Both the position numbers and the translations under genes were made by a program. The notes beneath the pieces were generated by a model. The model saw nothing but the letters and a program-made list of their open reading frames with translations, did no database searches and was not told the DNA's origin. Positions 16,863 to 26,084 of a DNA stretch of 64,000 bases are shown here, piece by piece. The stretch's first letter is position 1, and each line of letters opens with the position of its first letter. The DNA is taken from the NCBI RefSeq assembly GCF_947499295.1, contig NZ_CANMNP010000001.1, positions 434,001 to 498,000 on the forward strand. Direction: 5' to 3'. The stretch comes from an uncultured Roseibium sp. (GTDB lineage: Bacteria; Pseudomonadota; Alphaproteobacteria; Rhizobiales; Stappiaceae).

Positions 16863-17752
16863 TGAACCGCGTCAAACTTACAGATACCCTGGAATTTTCC
16901 CAACTGGTCTACGGCATGTGGCGGTTGGGTGACGACACAGATACTTCTCCTGCTCATGTCGAGCGGAAAATCCAGGTTTGCCTTGACCAAGGTATTACGA
17001 CGTTCGATCAGGCAGACATCTACGGCGGCTATGCTGCAGAAGCGGTGCTCGGCGGCGCATTGAAGGCAAACCCATCGCTGCGCCAGCGTATGGAAATCGT
17101 CACCAAATGCGACATCGTTGCACCGGCAGGCCGATACGCCGATGCCAAGGTGAAATACTACGACACCAGCCGCGCTCATATCGAGAAGTCCGTCGACATT
17201 TCGCTCTCCGAGATGGGTATCGAGACGATTGATCTTCTTTTGATCCACCGCCCGGACCCGCTGATGGATCACCATGAGACCGGAGCGACGCTAGACGATC
17301 TGATCAAAAGCGGCAAAGTAAAGAATGCAGGCGTCTCCAACTTCCGGCCCTGGGACTGGGAGCTGCTGCAATCGGCTATGTCAAACAAGCTGGTGACCAA
17401 CCAGGTCGAGATCAGTCTGAAGGAAATATCACCCTTCACAAACGGCGACCTGGCATTCCATCAGCGACTTGGTACAAAGCTCATGGCCTGGTCTCCCCTA
17501 GGTGGTGGTGCACTGATTTCCGAAGCTGGCCAGCTTGGAGCAGTGATGGACGAGATTGCAGGCGCACATGGCGTTGACCGCTCCGCGGTGGCAGTCGCAT
17601 TCCTTTTGGCGCATCCGGCCGGACTGCTGCCGGTGATGGGCACAAACAACACCGACCGCATAGCAAAAATCTCCGATGCCCTGAAAGTCTCGATAGATCG
17701 TGAAACCTGGTATCGGCTTTATGAAGCCGCTCTTGGCAACGAGGTGCCTTGA
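16862..17752 (+). CDS. Aldo/keto reductase (YdhF-like)
   Basis: 296-residue AKR-fold NADPH-dependent carbonyl reductase. Catalytic tetrad candidates are Asp and Tyr in TTFDQADIYGGY, Lys in EIVTKCDI and His in LLLIHRPDP. The C-terminal cofactor region is LLPVMGTNNTDRIAKI. Start overlaps the preceding stop by one base (TGATG), and its own stop overlaps the flavin reductase start the same way, so the three enzymes are tightly coupled. In context it may reduce the aldehyde released by the monooxygenase. Confidence 0.88.
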   Translation: MNRVKLTDTLEFSQLVYGMWRLGDDTDTSPAHVERKIQVCLDQGITTFDQADIYGGYAAEAVLGGALKANPSLRQRMEIVTKCDIVAPAGRYADAKVKYYDTSRAHIEKSVDISLSEMGIETIDLLLIHRPDPLMDHHETGATLDDLIKSGKVKNAGVSNFRPWDWELLQSAMSNKLVTNQVEISLKEISPFTNGDLAFHQRLGTKLMAWSPLGGGALISEAGQLGAVMDEIAGAHGVDRSAVAVAFLLAHPAGLLPVMGTNNTDRIAKISDALKVSIDRETWYRLYEAALGNEVP

Positions 17753-18267
17753 TGACCATGCAAAATGCCAATCATCCCGTAACCTTCGAGCCGGATTCAG
17801 ACAATACACGGCTGTTGCGCGACGCTTTCGGGCGTTTCGCCACCGGGGTTACCGTCGTGACCACGCATTCGGCGGATGGTCCTGTCGGCATCACCGCCAA
17901 CAGCTTTTCGTCCGTTTCTCTGGAGCCGCCGCTTGTGCTCTGGATGCCGGACAAGGGATCGCGGCGTTTTCAGTATTTCGAAGAGGCCGAACATTACGCC
18001 ATTCATGTCCTCAGCCACCATCAGGCGGAAGTTTGCAATGGCTTTGTGCGCAATGCGCACGCATTCGATCAGCTGCCACACAGAATAGACGAAAAAGGCA
18101 TACCGCTGATCGAGAATTGCCTTGCGCGTTTCGAGTGCAAGCGTTTTGCTGCCTATGAGGGAGGCGATCACCTGATTGTTCTGGGTCAGGTGTTGCAGGC
18201 GGAAATGCGCACCGGTGACGCTTTGACATTTTTCTCGGGCAAGCTCGGGCAAATCGCTCCACGGTAA
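17752..18267 (+). CDS. FMN reductase component (flavin reductase family)
   Basis: 171-residue flavin reductase-like protein: LRDAFGRFATGVTVVTTHSADGPVGITANSFSSVSLEPPLVLWMPD is the classic flavin-binding entry, and LPHRIDEKGIPLIENCLARFEC plus GDHLIVLGQVLQAE complete the fold. It would supply reduced FMN to the LLM monooxygenase encoded two genes upstream, as in SsuE/SsuD-type or HpaC-type pairs. ATG at 17752 overlaps the AKR stop codon. Confidence 0.9.
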   Translation: MTMQNANHPVTFEPDSDNTRLLRDAFGRFATGVTVVTTHSADGPVGITANSFSSVSLEPPLVLWMPDKGSRRFQYFEEAEHYAIHVLSHHQAEVCNGFVRNAHAFDQLPHRIDEKGIPLIENCLARFECKRFAAYEGGDHLIVLGQVLQAEMRTGDALTFFSGKLGQIAPR

Positions 18268-18326
18268 GGGCGGACTGCGGGGCGATACTGAGCCCCGCCG
18301 GGAGTAAAAACTTGGGAGGGGCCCTC

Positions 18327-18917
18327 ATGGGCATTTTGCTTGCGGTGTTAGCACCGTTTGCTTTCGTCAATTCGTATTTGTTGCGTCTTGGCCGAGCTAT
18401 TGGCGTCGTTGCTGTCGCCCTGATGGTTGTTGCGATCCTGATCCAGGTCGTATTCCGCTACGTTTTCAACAACGCTCTTCCATGGCCTGATGAGGCCGCT
18501 CGTTTCTGCATGCTCTGGATGGCAGGCCTTATGGCTCCGACGGCCTTTCGCCGGGGTGGCTTTGTTGCCATTGACATGCTGGGGCAGGCCCTTCCTGTTA
18601 TGATGGGTAAGGTGCTGACACTGTTCCTGCTGCTCATTTCACTGGCCGTTCTGGTCGTTTCCGTCCAAATCGGATATTTCGAAGTGACCGGATTTGGCGG
18701 AAAATTCGCGACCGCCTCTCTTTACGTTCCGGGCAATTTCACACTGACAGAGTGGATCAGGGTTCCTCGCAGCTGGATGATGCTGTCCATGTTCGTGGGC
18801 GTGATCATGCTGACGCTGGTCAATATCGAACTGATCCTGAGAAATCTTATCTCTCTCTTTGGCGGCGATGACCGGATGCCGGTCATGCCCGAAGCAGACA
18901 TGGCGGGGGCAGACTGA
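18327..18917 (+). CDS. TRAP transporter small permease (DctQ type)
   Basis: 196-residue integral membrane protein with four hydrophobic helices (about 12-42, 60-80, 90-112, 148-170) and the DctQ-type motif VFRYVFNNALPWPDEAARFCMLWMAG. GGGAGG lies seven bases before ATG 18327. Its stop overlaps the start of the large permease by one base. It starts 59 bp after the flavin reductase gene, so the transporter is probably in the same transcript. Confidence 0.9.
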   Translation: MGILLAVLAPFAFVNSYLLRLGRAIGVVAVALMVVAILIQVVFRYVFNNALPWPDEAARFCMLWMAGLMAPTAFRRGGFVAIDMLGQALPVMMGKVLTLFLLLISLAVLVVSVQIGYFEVTGFGGKFATASLYVPGNFTLTEWIRVPRSWMMLSMFVGVIMLTLVNIELILRNLISLFGGDDRMPVMPEADMAGAD

Positions 18918-20410
18918 TGCTTATCTGGTTCCTACCTGTCTTCCTTGTTTTCCTGATGATCGGATTGCCGGTCTTCTTCGGTCTCCTGGCAGCGCCTGGC
19001 ATCCTGCTTTGGATGAACGGCCAAGAGCGGGATATCACCCTTCTCTACCGTAACGTTTACAACGGTATGGACAGTTTTCCTCTGATGGCGATTCCGTTCT
19101 TCATGCTCGCAGGCGAGCTGATGAACAAAGGCGGTATCACCATGCGCCTTGTGGAGTTTTCGCAGGCGCTGATGGGACACCTGCGGGGTGGTCTTGCCCA
19201 TGTGAACATCCTGTCTTCGATGCTGTTCGCCGGGCTTTCCGGTTCTGCGGTCGCTGACACGTCAGCGCTCGGGTCAATGCTGATTCCGGCGATGGAGAAA
19301 CAGGGCTATACGCGAAAGTTCGCAGCTGCGGTGACGGCTGCTTCGTCAGTTATAGGTCCGATCATTCCGCCATCCGGCATCATGATCATCTATGCGTATG
19401 TCATGGGTGAAAGCGTCGCCGCGCTGTTTCTGGCCGGTATTGTTCCAGGCGTCATGGTCGGCATCGGCCTGATGCTCATGGTGCGTTTCATGGCGGATAA
19501 ATACGATCTTCCGAAAGCGCAGCGGATCGTCAATCCAGGCCAGTCCATGGCGCCAGTCGAAAAATGGTTCTCGTTCGCCGTTCTCCGGATCAACGTCGCA
19601 GGTCTTGCAACCGTGACAGCGACCGGCATTGCGTCCACGCTCGGATTTGAACCCTTCTCCTACACCGTCACACTCCTGCTCTTTGTCGTGATGATGGTGC
19701 TGGCGCATTTCCTGCTCGTCAGCCTGCGCGGGGTGGTTTCAAGTGATTTCCGGGTGGTGTGCAAAAAGGCTGTCGCACCTCTGCAAACGCCGATCATCAT
19801 TCTGGGCGGTATTTTGCTCGGTGTCTTCACGCCAACCGAAGCAGCGGCTGTCGCCGTCGCCTATGCACTTCTGATCGGTTTTTTCGTTCTTCATTCCCTG
19901 AAGATGAAAGAAATCCCGGGTGTTTTGAACAGGGCCGGCATTACGTCTGCCGTTGTGCTTTTGCTGGTTGGCGCTGCAATGGCTTTCAAGACGGTCGTCA
20001 GTTTGAGCCATGCCCCGGAAACGATGGCAGCGTTCGTTCTCAGCCTCTCTGAGAACCCGTTGATCCTGCTTTTCCTGATCAACATGCTGCTATTCGTCGT
20101 CGGCATGTTTTTGGATGCAGGTCCGGCCATCATCATTCTCGGCCCGATCCTCGGACCCATCTTCACGTCCATGGGTGTCGATCCGATCCATTTCGCCATT
20201 ATCATGAGCGTAAACCTGACCATCGGTCTGGCCACTCCGCCAATGGGCCTTGTCCTCTTTGTCGCGGCATCGGTCTCACGAGAACGGGTTGAGACCATCG
20301 CCAAAGCAATTCTGCCGTTCCTGGCGGTAGAGATCGCAGTGATCTTCTTGATCACTTATATCCCGGCACTTTCCATGACGATTCCGCGTCTGACCGGATT
20401 TGCCAACTGA
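18917..20410 (+). CDS. TRAP transporter large permease (DctM type)
   Basis: 497-residue multi-spanning protein that forms the sodium-driven translocation path. TRAP signatures are FPLMAIPFFMLAGELM, LSSMLFAGLSGSAVADTSALG and GPIIPPSGIMIIYAYVMGES in the first half, and GPAIIILGPILGPIF with NLTIGLATPPMGLVLF near the end. It pairs with the DctQ gene immediately upstream and the DctP gene 27 bp downstream. A long loop region at about 200-260 is more polar than in typical DctM proteins. Confidence 0.93.
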   Translation: MLIWFLPVFLVFLMIGLPVFFGLLAAPGILLWMNGQERDITLLYRNVYNGMDSFPLMAIPFFMLAGELMNKGGITMRLVEFSQALMGHLRGGLAHVNILSSMLFAGLSGSAVADTSALGSMLIPAMEKQGYTRKFAAAVTAASSVIGPIIPPSGIMIIYAYVMGESVAALFLAGIVPGVMVGIGLMLMVRFMADKYDLPKAQRIVNPGQSMAPVEKWFSFAVLRINVAGLATVTATGIASTLGFEPFSYTVTLLLFVVMMVLAHFLLVSLRGVVSSDFRVVCKKAVAPLQTPIIILGGILLGVFTPTEAAAVAVAYALLIGFFVLHSLKMKEIPGVLNRAGITSAVVLLLVGAAMAFKTVVSLSHAPETMAAFVLSLSENPLILLFLINMLLFVVGMFLDAGPAIIILGPILGPIFTSMGVDPIHFAIIMSVNLTIGLATPPMGLVLFVAASVSRERVETIAKAILPFLAVEIAVIFLITYIPALSMTIPRLTGFAN

Positions 20411-20437
20411 TTATGAGCTTTTAAAGGGAGGTAACTA

Positions 20438-21496
20438 ATGCTCAAATCTGCACTGAAAACGCTCACCGTTGCGGCGATGCTCGCCGGATCGGCCTTGAGT
20501 GCCGTTGCCGCGGATTACACTTTGCGTGCAACTGCAAACTCCAATGAAAACGACGAGGACTATGACGGCCTGATCGTGTTCAAGAACTTCGTGGAGTCCG
20601 CCTCGAACGGCGCCATTGAAGTTGAACTCTTCATCGGCACGCAGCTTTGCTCCAACGGTGCCGAGTGCCTCCAGGGTGTCGCTGGCGGTGCGATCGACAT
20701 CTACATTTCGACGTCCGGCGGCGCTTCGGGCATCTTCCCGTATGTGCAGGTTCTCGATCTGCCTTACATGATGGCCGACGACCGGATTGCCGAGCATGTT
20801 CTGTCCGGCGACTTTGTCCGCACAATGCGCGCCATGGCACTGGAAGACAGCCAGAACGCCATTCGCCTCATGACTGTCGGCAACACCGGCGGCTGGCGTA
20901 ACTTTGCCAACACCAAGCGGCGTGTTGCAAATCCGGCCGATATGGAAGGCCTGAAAATCCGGACCGTCGTCGCCGACCTTCCGCAGGAACTGGTCAAAGC
21001 CCTTGGTGCTTCCCCGACCCCGATTCCGTGGCCGGAGCTGTTCACATCCTTCCAGACCGGTGTTGTTGAAGGCTCCAAGAACGGTATCACCGACATCATG
21101 GGCATGAAGTTCCCGGATGCCGGTCTGCAGTATGTCACTTTGGACGGCCATGCCTACATGGGTGCTCTCTGGTGGATGAGTAACGAGAAGTTCCTCTCCA
21201 TGCCGGAAGACATGCGCCGCGTTGTTCTTGACGGGTTCTATGCCCTGCAGCAGGCGACCTTCGCCTCTCCGAAGCGTAAGTCCATCCAGGCTTATGAAGA
21301 CTTCGTTGCCGGTGGCGGCGATCTCTACGTACCGACCCCGGAACAGAAAGCGGCCTTCAAAGAAGCGGCTTCTCCGGTCTACGACTGGTTCAAGGATAAC
21401 GTGAACCGTGGCGGCGAAATCTTCGGTGCGCTGGAAGAAGCGGTTGCTGCAGCTGAAACCGACATCAACGGTGCGCGCGACGCAGACCTGAACTGA
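20438..21496 (+). CDS. TRAP transporter solute-binding protein (DctP type)
   Basis: 352 residues with a signal peptide (MLKSALKTLTVAAMLAGSAL, cleavage near VAA before DYTLRAT). The conserved DctP substrate region is visible as GLKIRTVVADLPQELVKALGASPTPIPWPELFTSFQTGVVEG: the Arg in KIRT is the usual carboxylate or sulfonate anchor. GGGAGG precedes the ATG. It is the last gene of the operon and is followed by a strong hairpin. The Arg anchor implies an anionic ligand, compatible with an organosulfonate or carboxylate. Confidence 0.92.
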   Translation: MLKSALKTLTVAAMLAGSALSAVAADYTLRATANSNENDEDYDGLIVFKNFVESASNGAIEVELFIGTQLCSNGAECLQGVAGGAIDIYISTSGGASGIFPYVQVLDLPYMMADDRIAEHVLSGDFVRTMRAMALEDSQNAIRLMTVGNTGGWRNFANTKRRVANPADMEGLKIRTVVADLPQELVKALGASPTPIPWPELFTSFQTGVVEGSKNGITDIMGMKFPDAGLQYVTLDGHAYMGALWWMSNEKFLSMPEDMRRVVLDGFYALQQATFASPKRKSIQAYEDFVAGGGDLYVPTPEQKAAFKEAASPVYDWFKDNVNRGGEIFGALEEAVAAAETDINGARDADLN

Positions 21497-21512
21497 TCCT
21501 TCGGATCGCAAA

Positions 21513-21543
21513 GGGAGCCCGGCGATTTCATTGCCGGGCTCCC
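21513..21543 (+). terminator. Terminator of the monooxygenase-TRAP operon
   Basis: GGGAGCCCGGC, nine-base loop, GCCGGGCTCCC: a perfect 11-bp GC-rich stem 17 bp after the DctP stop. A pronounced T-run is missing, but the stem is very stable. Confidence 0.75.
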
Positions 21544-21633
21544 GCATTTACGAAGCTTTCCAGACGCTTGAATTGATAGTTTCAGGTATTGCCTGGGAAA
21601 ATAAGCTGGCCAAAGCGTTTGGCCGGTTTCACG

Positions 21634-22116
21634 TCATCGGAACGGATACATCCAAACCTTGTAGTCATCGACCAGGATATGCGCTTTCTCAATTTCATCC
21701 GTCGTCATTTTCTTGACCACTTCCTCAAGCGAGATCGCCGCATCAGGATCGCCGCCGATCGCGGACAAGGTGTACCACATATAGGCGCGTACCAGGTCGG
21801 GTGCTGGCATTCCGCGACCGATTTCATAATACCAGCCGACGCCGGACTGAGCTCCCGGGTGCCCCTTCATTGCGCTTCGGAGATACCATTCAAACGCCCT
21901 CTGATCGTCCCGTGCGACGCCAAGCCCCATGGCATACATGATGCCGATAAGCTCTTCGGCATCCGCGTTGCCGGACCGCGCAGCCGGCCAGAGTTCCTTC
22001 ATCGCCTCTTCGTAGCGATTGGCCTCCATGAGGTCGCGCGCTTCCTCGATTTCGGCGAGCGCAGGTGTATTCATCAGCACAAGCCCCAACAAGGCGGCTT
22101 TCAGGGTTTTCGTCAT
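21634..22116 (-). CDS. Sel1/TPR-like repeat periplasmic protein
   Basis: 160 residues with a signal peptide (MTKTLKAALLGLVLMNTPALA) and Sel1-type helical repeats: ARSGNADAEELIGIMYAMGLGVARDDQRAFEWYLRSAMKGHPGAQSGVGWYYEIGRGMPAPDLVRAYMWYTLSA. Such repeats scaffold protein-protein contacts. Its start codon is only about 6 bp from the likely start of the divergent peroxidase gene, so one promoter must lie inside the other coding region, or one start is misplaced. Partner unknown. Confidence 0.8.
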   Translation of the reverse strand: MTKTLKAALLGLVLMNTPALAEIEEARDLMEANRYEEAMKELWPAARSGNADAEELIGIMYAMGLGVARDDQRAFEWYLRSAMKGHPGAQSGVGWYYEIGRGMPAPDLVRAYMWYTLSAIGGDPDAAISLEEVVKKMTTDEIEKAHILVDDYKVWMYPFR

Positions 22117-22122
22117 CGGCTC

Positions 22123-23436
22123 TTGTCGTTCCCCGTTGTTCTTCTCATGTCAGCCCCGGCGTATGCCACGGAATTGCCAGCGTCACTCACTTCAGACGAT
22201 TTCATCGCCTTCGACCAAAAGCAGGCGGCGCTCGGCCAGCTCCTGTTTTACGACAAGATCCTGTCAGGTAACAGGAATATTGCCTGCGCCACGTGCCATC
22301 ATCCAACGCTTGGAACAGGTGACCGGCTGTCGCTTGGCATCGGCGAAGGCGGATCCGGTCTTGGTACAGAGCGCACGGCCGGCAAAGGCGGTGACCTAAT
22401 TAAGAAGCGGATTCCACGAAACGCGCCAGGCCTTTGGAATCTCGGGGCAAAAGGCCTTCACACGCTCTTTCACGACGGGCGTTTGTCAATCGCCGAAACA
22501 TACGAAAACGGCTTCAATTCTCCTGCCGAGGAATGGCTTCCAGAGGGCCTTGAAACACTGCTGGCCGCTCAGGCGATCTTTCCGCTTGTCGCCCAGTTCG
22601 AGATGGCGGGAAATCCGAGAGAAAACGAAGTTGCCGGCGCAGTACACGATCGCATCGACGCATCCTGGCCAATCCTTGCCAAACGCATACGCGTCATACC
22701 CGAGTATGGTCGCCTGTTTGTCGAAGCGTTTGATCACATAGATACGCCGGATGAGGTCACAATTGCCGAAGTTGCCAACGCGCTTGCGGCTTTCCAGGCT
22801 GTGGAGTGGGAAAGCTTCGACAGTCCCTTCGACAATTATCTGGCTGGCGACAAGGCGGCCCTCTCACCCGCTCAGGAACGTGGCCTTGAGCTTTTCTATG
22901 GAAAGGCGCAGTGCTCCAGCTGTCACTCTGGAAGTCTGCTCAGCGATCAGAAATTCCATGCTATTGGCCTGCCGCCATTCGGGCCGGGCAGAACCCGCCG
23001 CTTCGATCCCATGGTGCGCGATGTTGGCCGAATGGGAGAAAGTGACCGGCTGGAAGATGCCTACAGGTTCCGCACCCCGATGCTGCGCAATGTGGAACTG
23101 ACTGGCCCCTATGGTCACAATGGGGCTTATCCAACACTTGAAGGCATTGTTCGCCATCACCTGGATCCGGCTGGCAGTCTGGCCTCTTGGCGGCCTGAAA
23201 CTGCCTCACTCCCGAATGCACCCTGGCTGGAGGCAATTGATTTTGTCGTCTGGAATGACAAACGGGAAATGGCACGGCATGCTAGGTTTAGAGACATTGC
23301 CCCCATTGCTTTGAGCGACGACGAGATTTCCGATCTGGTCAGCTTCCTGAAAGCCCTGACAGGAACAGCCTCGGTTGCCAATCCCCCGTTCGGTATTCCG
23401 AAAAGCGTTCCGAGCGGCTTGCCGATAGACAAGTAA
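22123..23436 (+). CDS. Di-haem cytochrome c peroxidase / MauG-family protein
   Basis: About 437 residues with two c-type haem motifs: CATCH (in NIACATCHHPTLGTG) in the N-terminal domain and CSSCH (in KAQCSSCHSGSLLS) in the C-terminal domain. Other family landmarks are LGQLLFYDKILSGNRNIAC, RNAPGLWNLG, LFHDGRLS, FRTPMLRNVELTGPYGHNGAYPTLEG and a final DLVSFLKALTG. A short hydrophobic leader ends in APAYA, so it is exported. The start is uncertain: a TTG at 22123 gives a short leader, the ATG at 22147 gives almost none, and the frame stays open upstream through the antisense of the Sel1 gene. Periplasmic peroxide removal or MauG-type protein oxidation are both possible. Confidence 0.82.
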   Translation: MSFPVVLLMSAPAYATELPASLTSDDFIAFDQKQAALGQLLFYDKILSGNRNIACATCHHPTLGTGDRLSLGIGEGGSGLGTERTAGKGGDLIKKRIPRNAPGLWNLGAKGLHTLFHDGRLSIAETYENGFNSPAEEWLPEGLETLLAAQAIFPLVAQFEMAGNPRENEVAGAVHDRIDASWPILAKRIRVIPEYGRLFVEAFDHIDTPDEVTIAEVANALAAFQAVEWESFDSPFDNYLAGDKAALSPAQERGLELFYGKAQCSSCHSGSLLSDQKFHAIGLPPFGPGRTRRFDPMVRDVGRMGESDRLEDAYRFRTPMLRNVELTGPYGHNGAYPTLEGIVRHHLDPAGSLASWRPETASLPNAPWLEAIDFVVWNDKREMARHARFRDIAPIALSDDEISDLVSFLKALTGTASVANPPFGIPKSVPSGLPIDK

Positions 23437-23630
23437 TTGTTCAAGCAACGTCCTTTGGTGCATCTGCCCGATCAAATGGCCTGCCATGCTTTTCACCAGC
23501 CAGGGCTTTCAATGGGCACATGAGTGTGAAATATAGCTTCGACTTCATATATTCGGCACAGACGGTCGCTTGCGCCCGATAACACTGTCGACAGACTGCC
23601 ACTACAGGCCAAGATTTCGAAAGCGTTTGG

Positions 23631-25151
23631 ATGAAAAGCTACATCACCACTCCGATCTACTACGTCAATGGGTCCCCGCATATCGGTCATGCTTTCACGT
23701 CCGTGATGGCTGATATCCTAAAGCGGAACCGTCAGGCGCTGGGGTATGAGCTGATGCTGTCCACCGGCGTTGACGAGCATGGCCAAAAAAATCAGGAAGC
23801 AGCGAGCGATCTCGGCATGCCGGTCGAAGAGTTTCTCGATATGCGCTGCAAGGAATTCCGCGACGTTTTCGACAAGCTTGACGTCCGGTACGACTATTTT
23901 GTCCGGACAAGCCGCGAAGGGCACAAGGTGGCTGTCGGCGGCATGGAGCAGTCGATCTTCGACAAGGACCTGATTATCAAGAAGAATTACACCGGCACCT
24001 ACTGCAAGGGCTGCGAGGAGTTCAAGAAGGAATCCGATCTCACCGAAGAAGGCCAGTGCCCTCTGCACCCGACCATGAAGGTCGAGCATACGGAAGAAAC
24101 AAACTACTTTTTGAAGATGGAGCCGTTTCGCGAGCGGTTGCTGAAGCACATCGCCGACAACCCGGACTTCGTACAGCCGGAAGCCTTCCGAAACGAGCTG
24201 AAACAGATGCTGTCAGATCCGCTCGAGGATCTTTGCATTTCGCGTCCAAAATCCCGCGTAACCCTTGGCGTCGACCTGCCGTTCGACACCGAGTTCGTTA
24301 CCTATGTCTGGTTCGACGCGCTTGCCAACTATCTGACCAACATCGACTGGCCCGACGCCAAGTATGAAACCTGGTGGGCAGAATGCGAGCATTTGATAGG
24401 CAAGGACATTTTGAAACCACACGGGGTCTACTGGCCGATCATGCTGATGGCCGCTGGCCTACCGTTGCCAAAGAAACTCTCCGTGCACAGCCACTGGGTT
24501 GGGGCTGGAGGCGTGAAAATGTCAAAATCCATCGGAAACGTTGTCGACCCGATCGAAGTGATCGAGAAACTCGGCATTGATGCACTGCGCTGGTATCTGG
24601 CCCGTCATATGCGCGCAGATAGCGACAGCCAGATTTCAGTCGAACTGATCACACAGACCTACAACAGCGAACTGGGTAACAAGATCGGCAATCTTCTGTC
24701 GCGCGCCGCCAAGTTTTCCAAGGCGCGGTTTGACGGCACGTTGCCTGTGCCTGGCCCACTGTCGGCTCAGGACGAAGCCATTCGTAAAGCAGTCGTGGAC
24801 GCCACAGCTGGTTTGGGTGAATGGGTCGATCTCGCCGACATTCCTGCAAGAGTGCAGTCGATAATCACTGTCGCGGACGAAATGAACAACTATTTCGCTG
24901 AGCAGGCTCCCTGGGAACTCATCAAGAATGATGACACCAGGGAACGTTGCCAGACCGTGATTTATGTGACGCTGGACAGCTTGCGCATCGTTATGGAAGC
25001 CCTGCTACAAGTCATTCCCGCATCCGCCGGTCGCGCGTTGAACATGCTCAACGCACCTGAAGCTCCACAGCCCTGGAAGCCTGAACTGGACAAGCTTCAA
25101 GGTGGCGGCGAACTTGGCGAGATAGAGACCCTATTCCCGCGCGTTCAATAG
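23631..25151 (+). CDS. metG: Methionyl-tRNA synthetase
   Basis: 506-residue class I synthetase that charges tRNA-Met. HIGH is at 17-20 (SPHIGHAFTS), KMSKS at 296-300. The zinc knuckle is C125-x2-C128-x14-C143-x2-H146, the single-knuckle type. The anticodon-binding domain includes NSELGNKIGNLLSRA and ends without the C-terminal dimerisation domain of the E. coli enzyme. It stands alone between a peroxidase gene and dapA, not beside tatD/holB genes where alphaproteobacterial metG often lies. It could be the only metG or a second copy; the window cannot decide. Confidence 0.88.
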   Translation: MKSYITTPIYYVNGSPHIGHAFTSVMADILKRNRQALGYELMLSTGVDEHGQKNQEAASDLGMPVEEFLDMRCKEFRDVFDKLDVRYDYFVRTSREGHKVAVGGMEQSIFDKDLIIKKNYTGTYCKGCEEFKKESDLTEEGQCPLHPTMKVEHTEETNYFLKMEPFRERLLKHIADNPDFVQPEAFRNELKQMLSDPLEDLCISRPKSRVTLGVDLPFDTEFVTYVWFDALANYLTNIDWPDAKYETWWAECEHLIGKDILKPHGVYWPIMLMAAGLPLPKKLSVHSHWVGAGGVKMSKSIGNVVDPIEVIEKLGIDALRWYLARHMRADSDSQISVELITQTYNSELGNKIGNLLSRAAKFSKARFDGTLPVPGPLSAQDEAIRKAVVDATAGLGEWVDLADIPARVQSIITVADEMNNYFAEQAPWELIKNDDTRERCQTVIYVTLDSLRIVMEALLQVIPASAGRALNMLNAPEAPQPWKPELDKLQGGGELGEIETLFPRVQ

Positions 25152-25172
25152 CAACAGCAAAGCAGACATCGT

Positions 25173-25196
25173 AAAACGCCCCCACCGGGGCGTTTT
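25173..25196. terminator. Strong bidirectional rho-independent terminator
   Basis: AAAACGCCCC, short loop, GGGGCGTTTT with a T-run on both strands, between the convergent metG (ends 25151) and dapA (ends 25206) genes. Textbook form. Confidence 0.93.
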
Positions 25197-25205
25197 TTCT
25201 GCCGG

Positions 25206-26084
25206 TTACAATAGCCCTGCCGCTCCCATTGCCTGATTGAGTGCTTGCTTCGTCTCGTCAGTGACTGGTGTCAACGGCAATCGCACCTCATCGCTGCAGC
25301 GGCCGAGCCTGGACAAGGCATATTTGACGCATGCTGCCGGCGGCTCAAGGAACACAGCGCTATGGAGAGGCAATAGCCGATCTTGAAGCGCACGTGCACG
25401 GCCCAGGTCTTCTGCCAGCGAGGCTTCCTGAAATTCGGCACACAGGCGCGGAGCAACATTGGCCGTCACCGAAATGCACCCGCTCCCGCCATGTGCATTG
25501 AAGCCGAGAACCGCTGCGTCTTCCGCACTGAGCTGGATGAAATCAGTTCCGCACTTGGCGCGTTGCTGACTGACCCGCTCCATGCTGCCGGTCGCATCCT
25601 TGACGCCGATAATCCGCGGCCAGCTGGCCATCTGAGCCATTGTTTCCGGCAAGATATCGATCACGCAACGCCCGGGAATGTTGTAGAGAATGATCGGCAG
25701 ATTGCTGTTGTCATGCAGAACCTGGTAGTGGCTTAAAAGGCCCGCCTGGTTCGGCTTGTTGTAATAGGGAGTAACAATGAGCGCTGCGTCGGCGCCAACG
25801 CTTTCTGCGTGTTGCAGCATGTCCAGGGACTGAGCGGTCGCGTTCGAGCCCGTTCCCGCGATCACCGGGAGCCTGCCGGCCGCGAATTCTACGACGCGTT
25901 TCAAGATTTCCTTGTGTTCCAGCTTTGAGACTGTCGGACTTTCGCCGGTTGTGCCCACAGCGACAATTCCATGGCTGCCTTCTTCGACATGCCACTCAAC
26001 AAGGCCTTCCAAAGTCTCGTAGTCCACCTTGCCGTTCTTGAAAGGGGTCACAAGAGCAGGAATGGATCCTCTAAAGTCCGGCAT
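25206..26084 (-). CDS. dapA: 4-Hydroxy-tetrahydrodipicolinate synthase
   Basis: 292-residue class I aldolase that condenses pyruvate and aspartate semialdehyde in lysine and diaminopimelate synthesis. Key residues line up with E. coli DapA at a one-residue offset: Thr45-Thr46 in GTTGESPT, Tyr108 in PYYNKP, Tyr134 and Arg139 in LYNIPGR, and the Schiff-base Lys162 in GVKDATG. The intact set argues against a sialate-lyase or other catabolic paralogue. It is convergent with metG and shares its terminator. Confidence 0.92.
   Translation of the reverse strand: MPDFRGSIPALVTPFKNGKVDYETLEGLVEWHVEEGSHGIVAVGTTGESPTVSKLEHKEILKRVVEFAAGRLPVIAGTGSNATAQSLDMLQHAESVGADAALIVTPYYNKPNQAGLLSHYQVLHDNSNLPIILYNIPGRCVIDILPETMAQMASWPRIIGVKDATGSMERVSQQRAKCGTDFIQLSAEDAAVLGFNAHGGSGCISVTANVAPRLCAEFQEASLAEDLGRARALQDRLLPLHSAVFLEPPAACVKYALSRLGRCSDEVRLPLTPVTDETKQALNQAMGAAGLL

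Noticed and set aside
20435..21547. 370-codon open frame antisense to the DctP gene
   Set aside because: It lies wholly opposite a gene with signal peptide and family motifs; the frame is open because of biased codon use in the sense gene, and its protein has no recognisable domain.
25206..26084. DapA homologue as a catabolic N-acetylneuraminate or keto-sugar aldolase
   Set aside because: All biosynthetic active-site residues (both Thr, both Tyr, Arg, Lys) are present, and no sialic acid genes are nearby.
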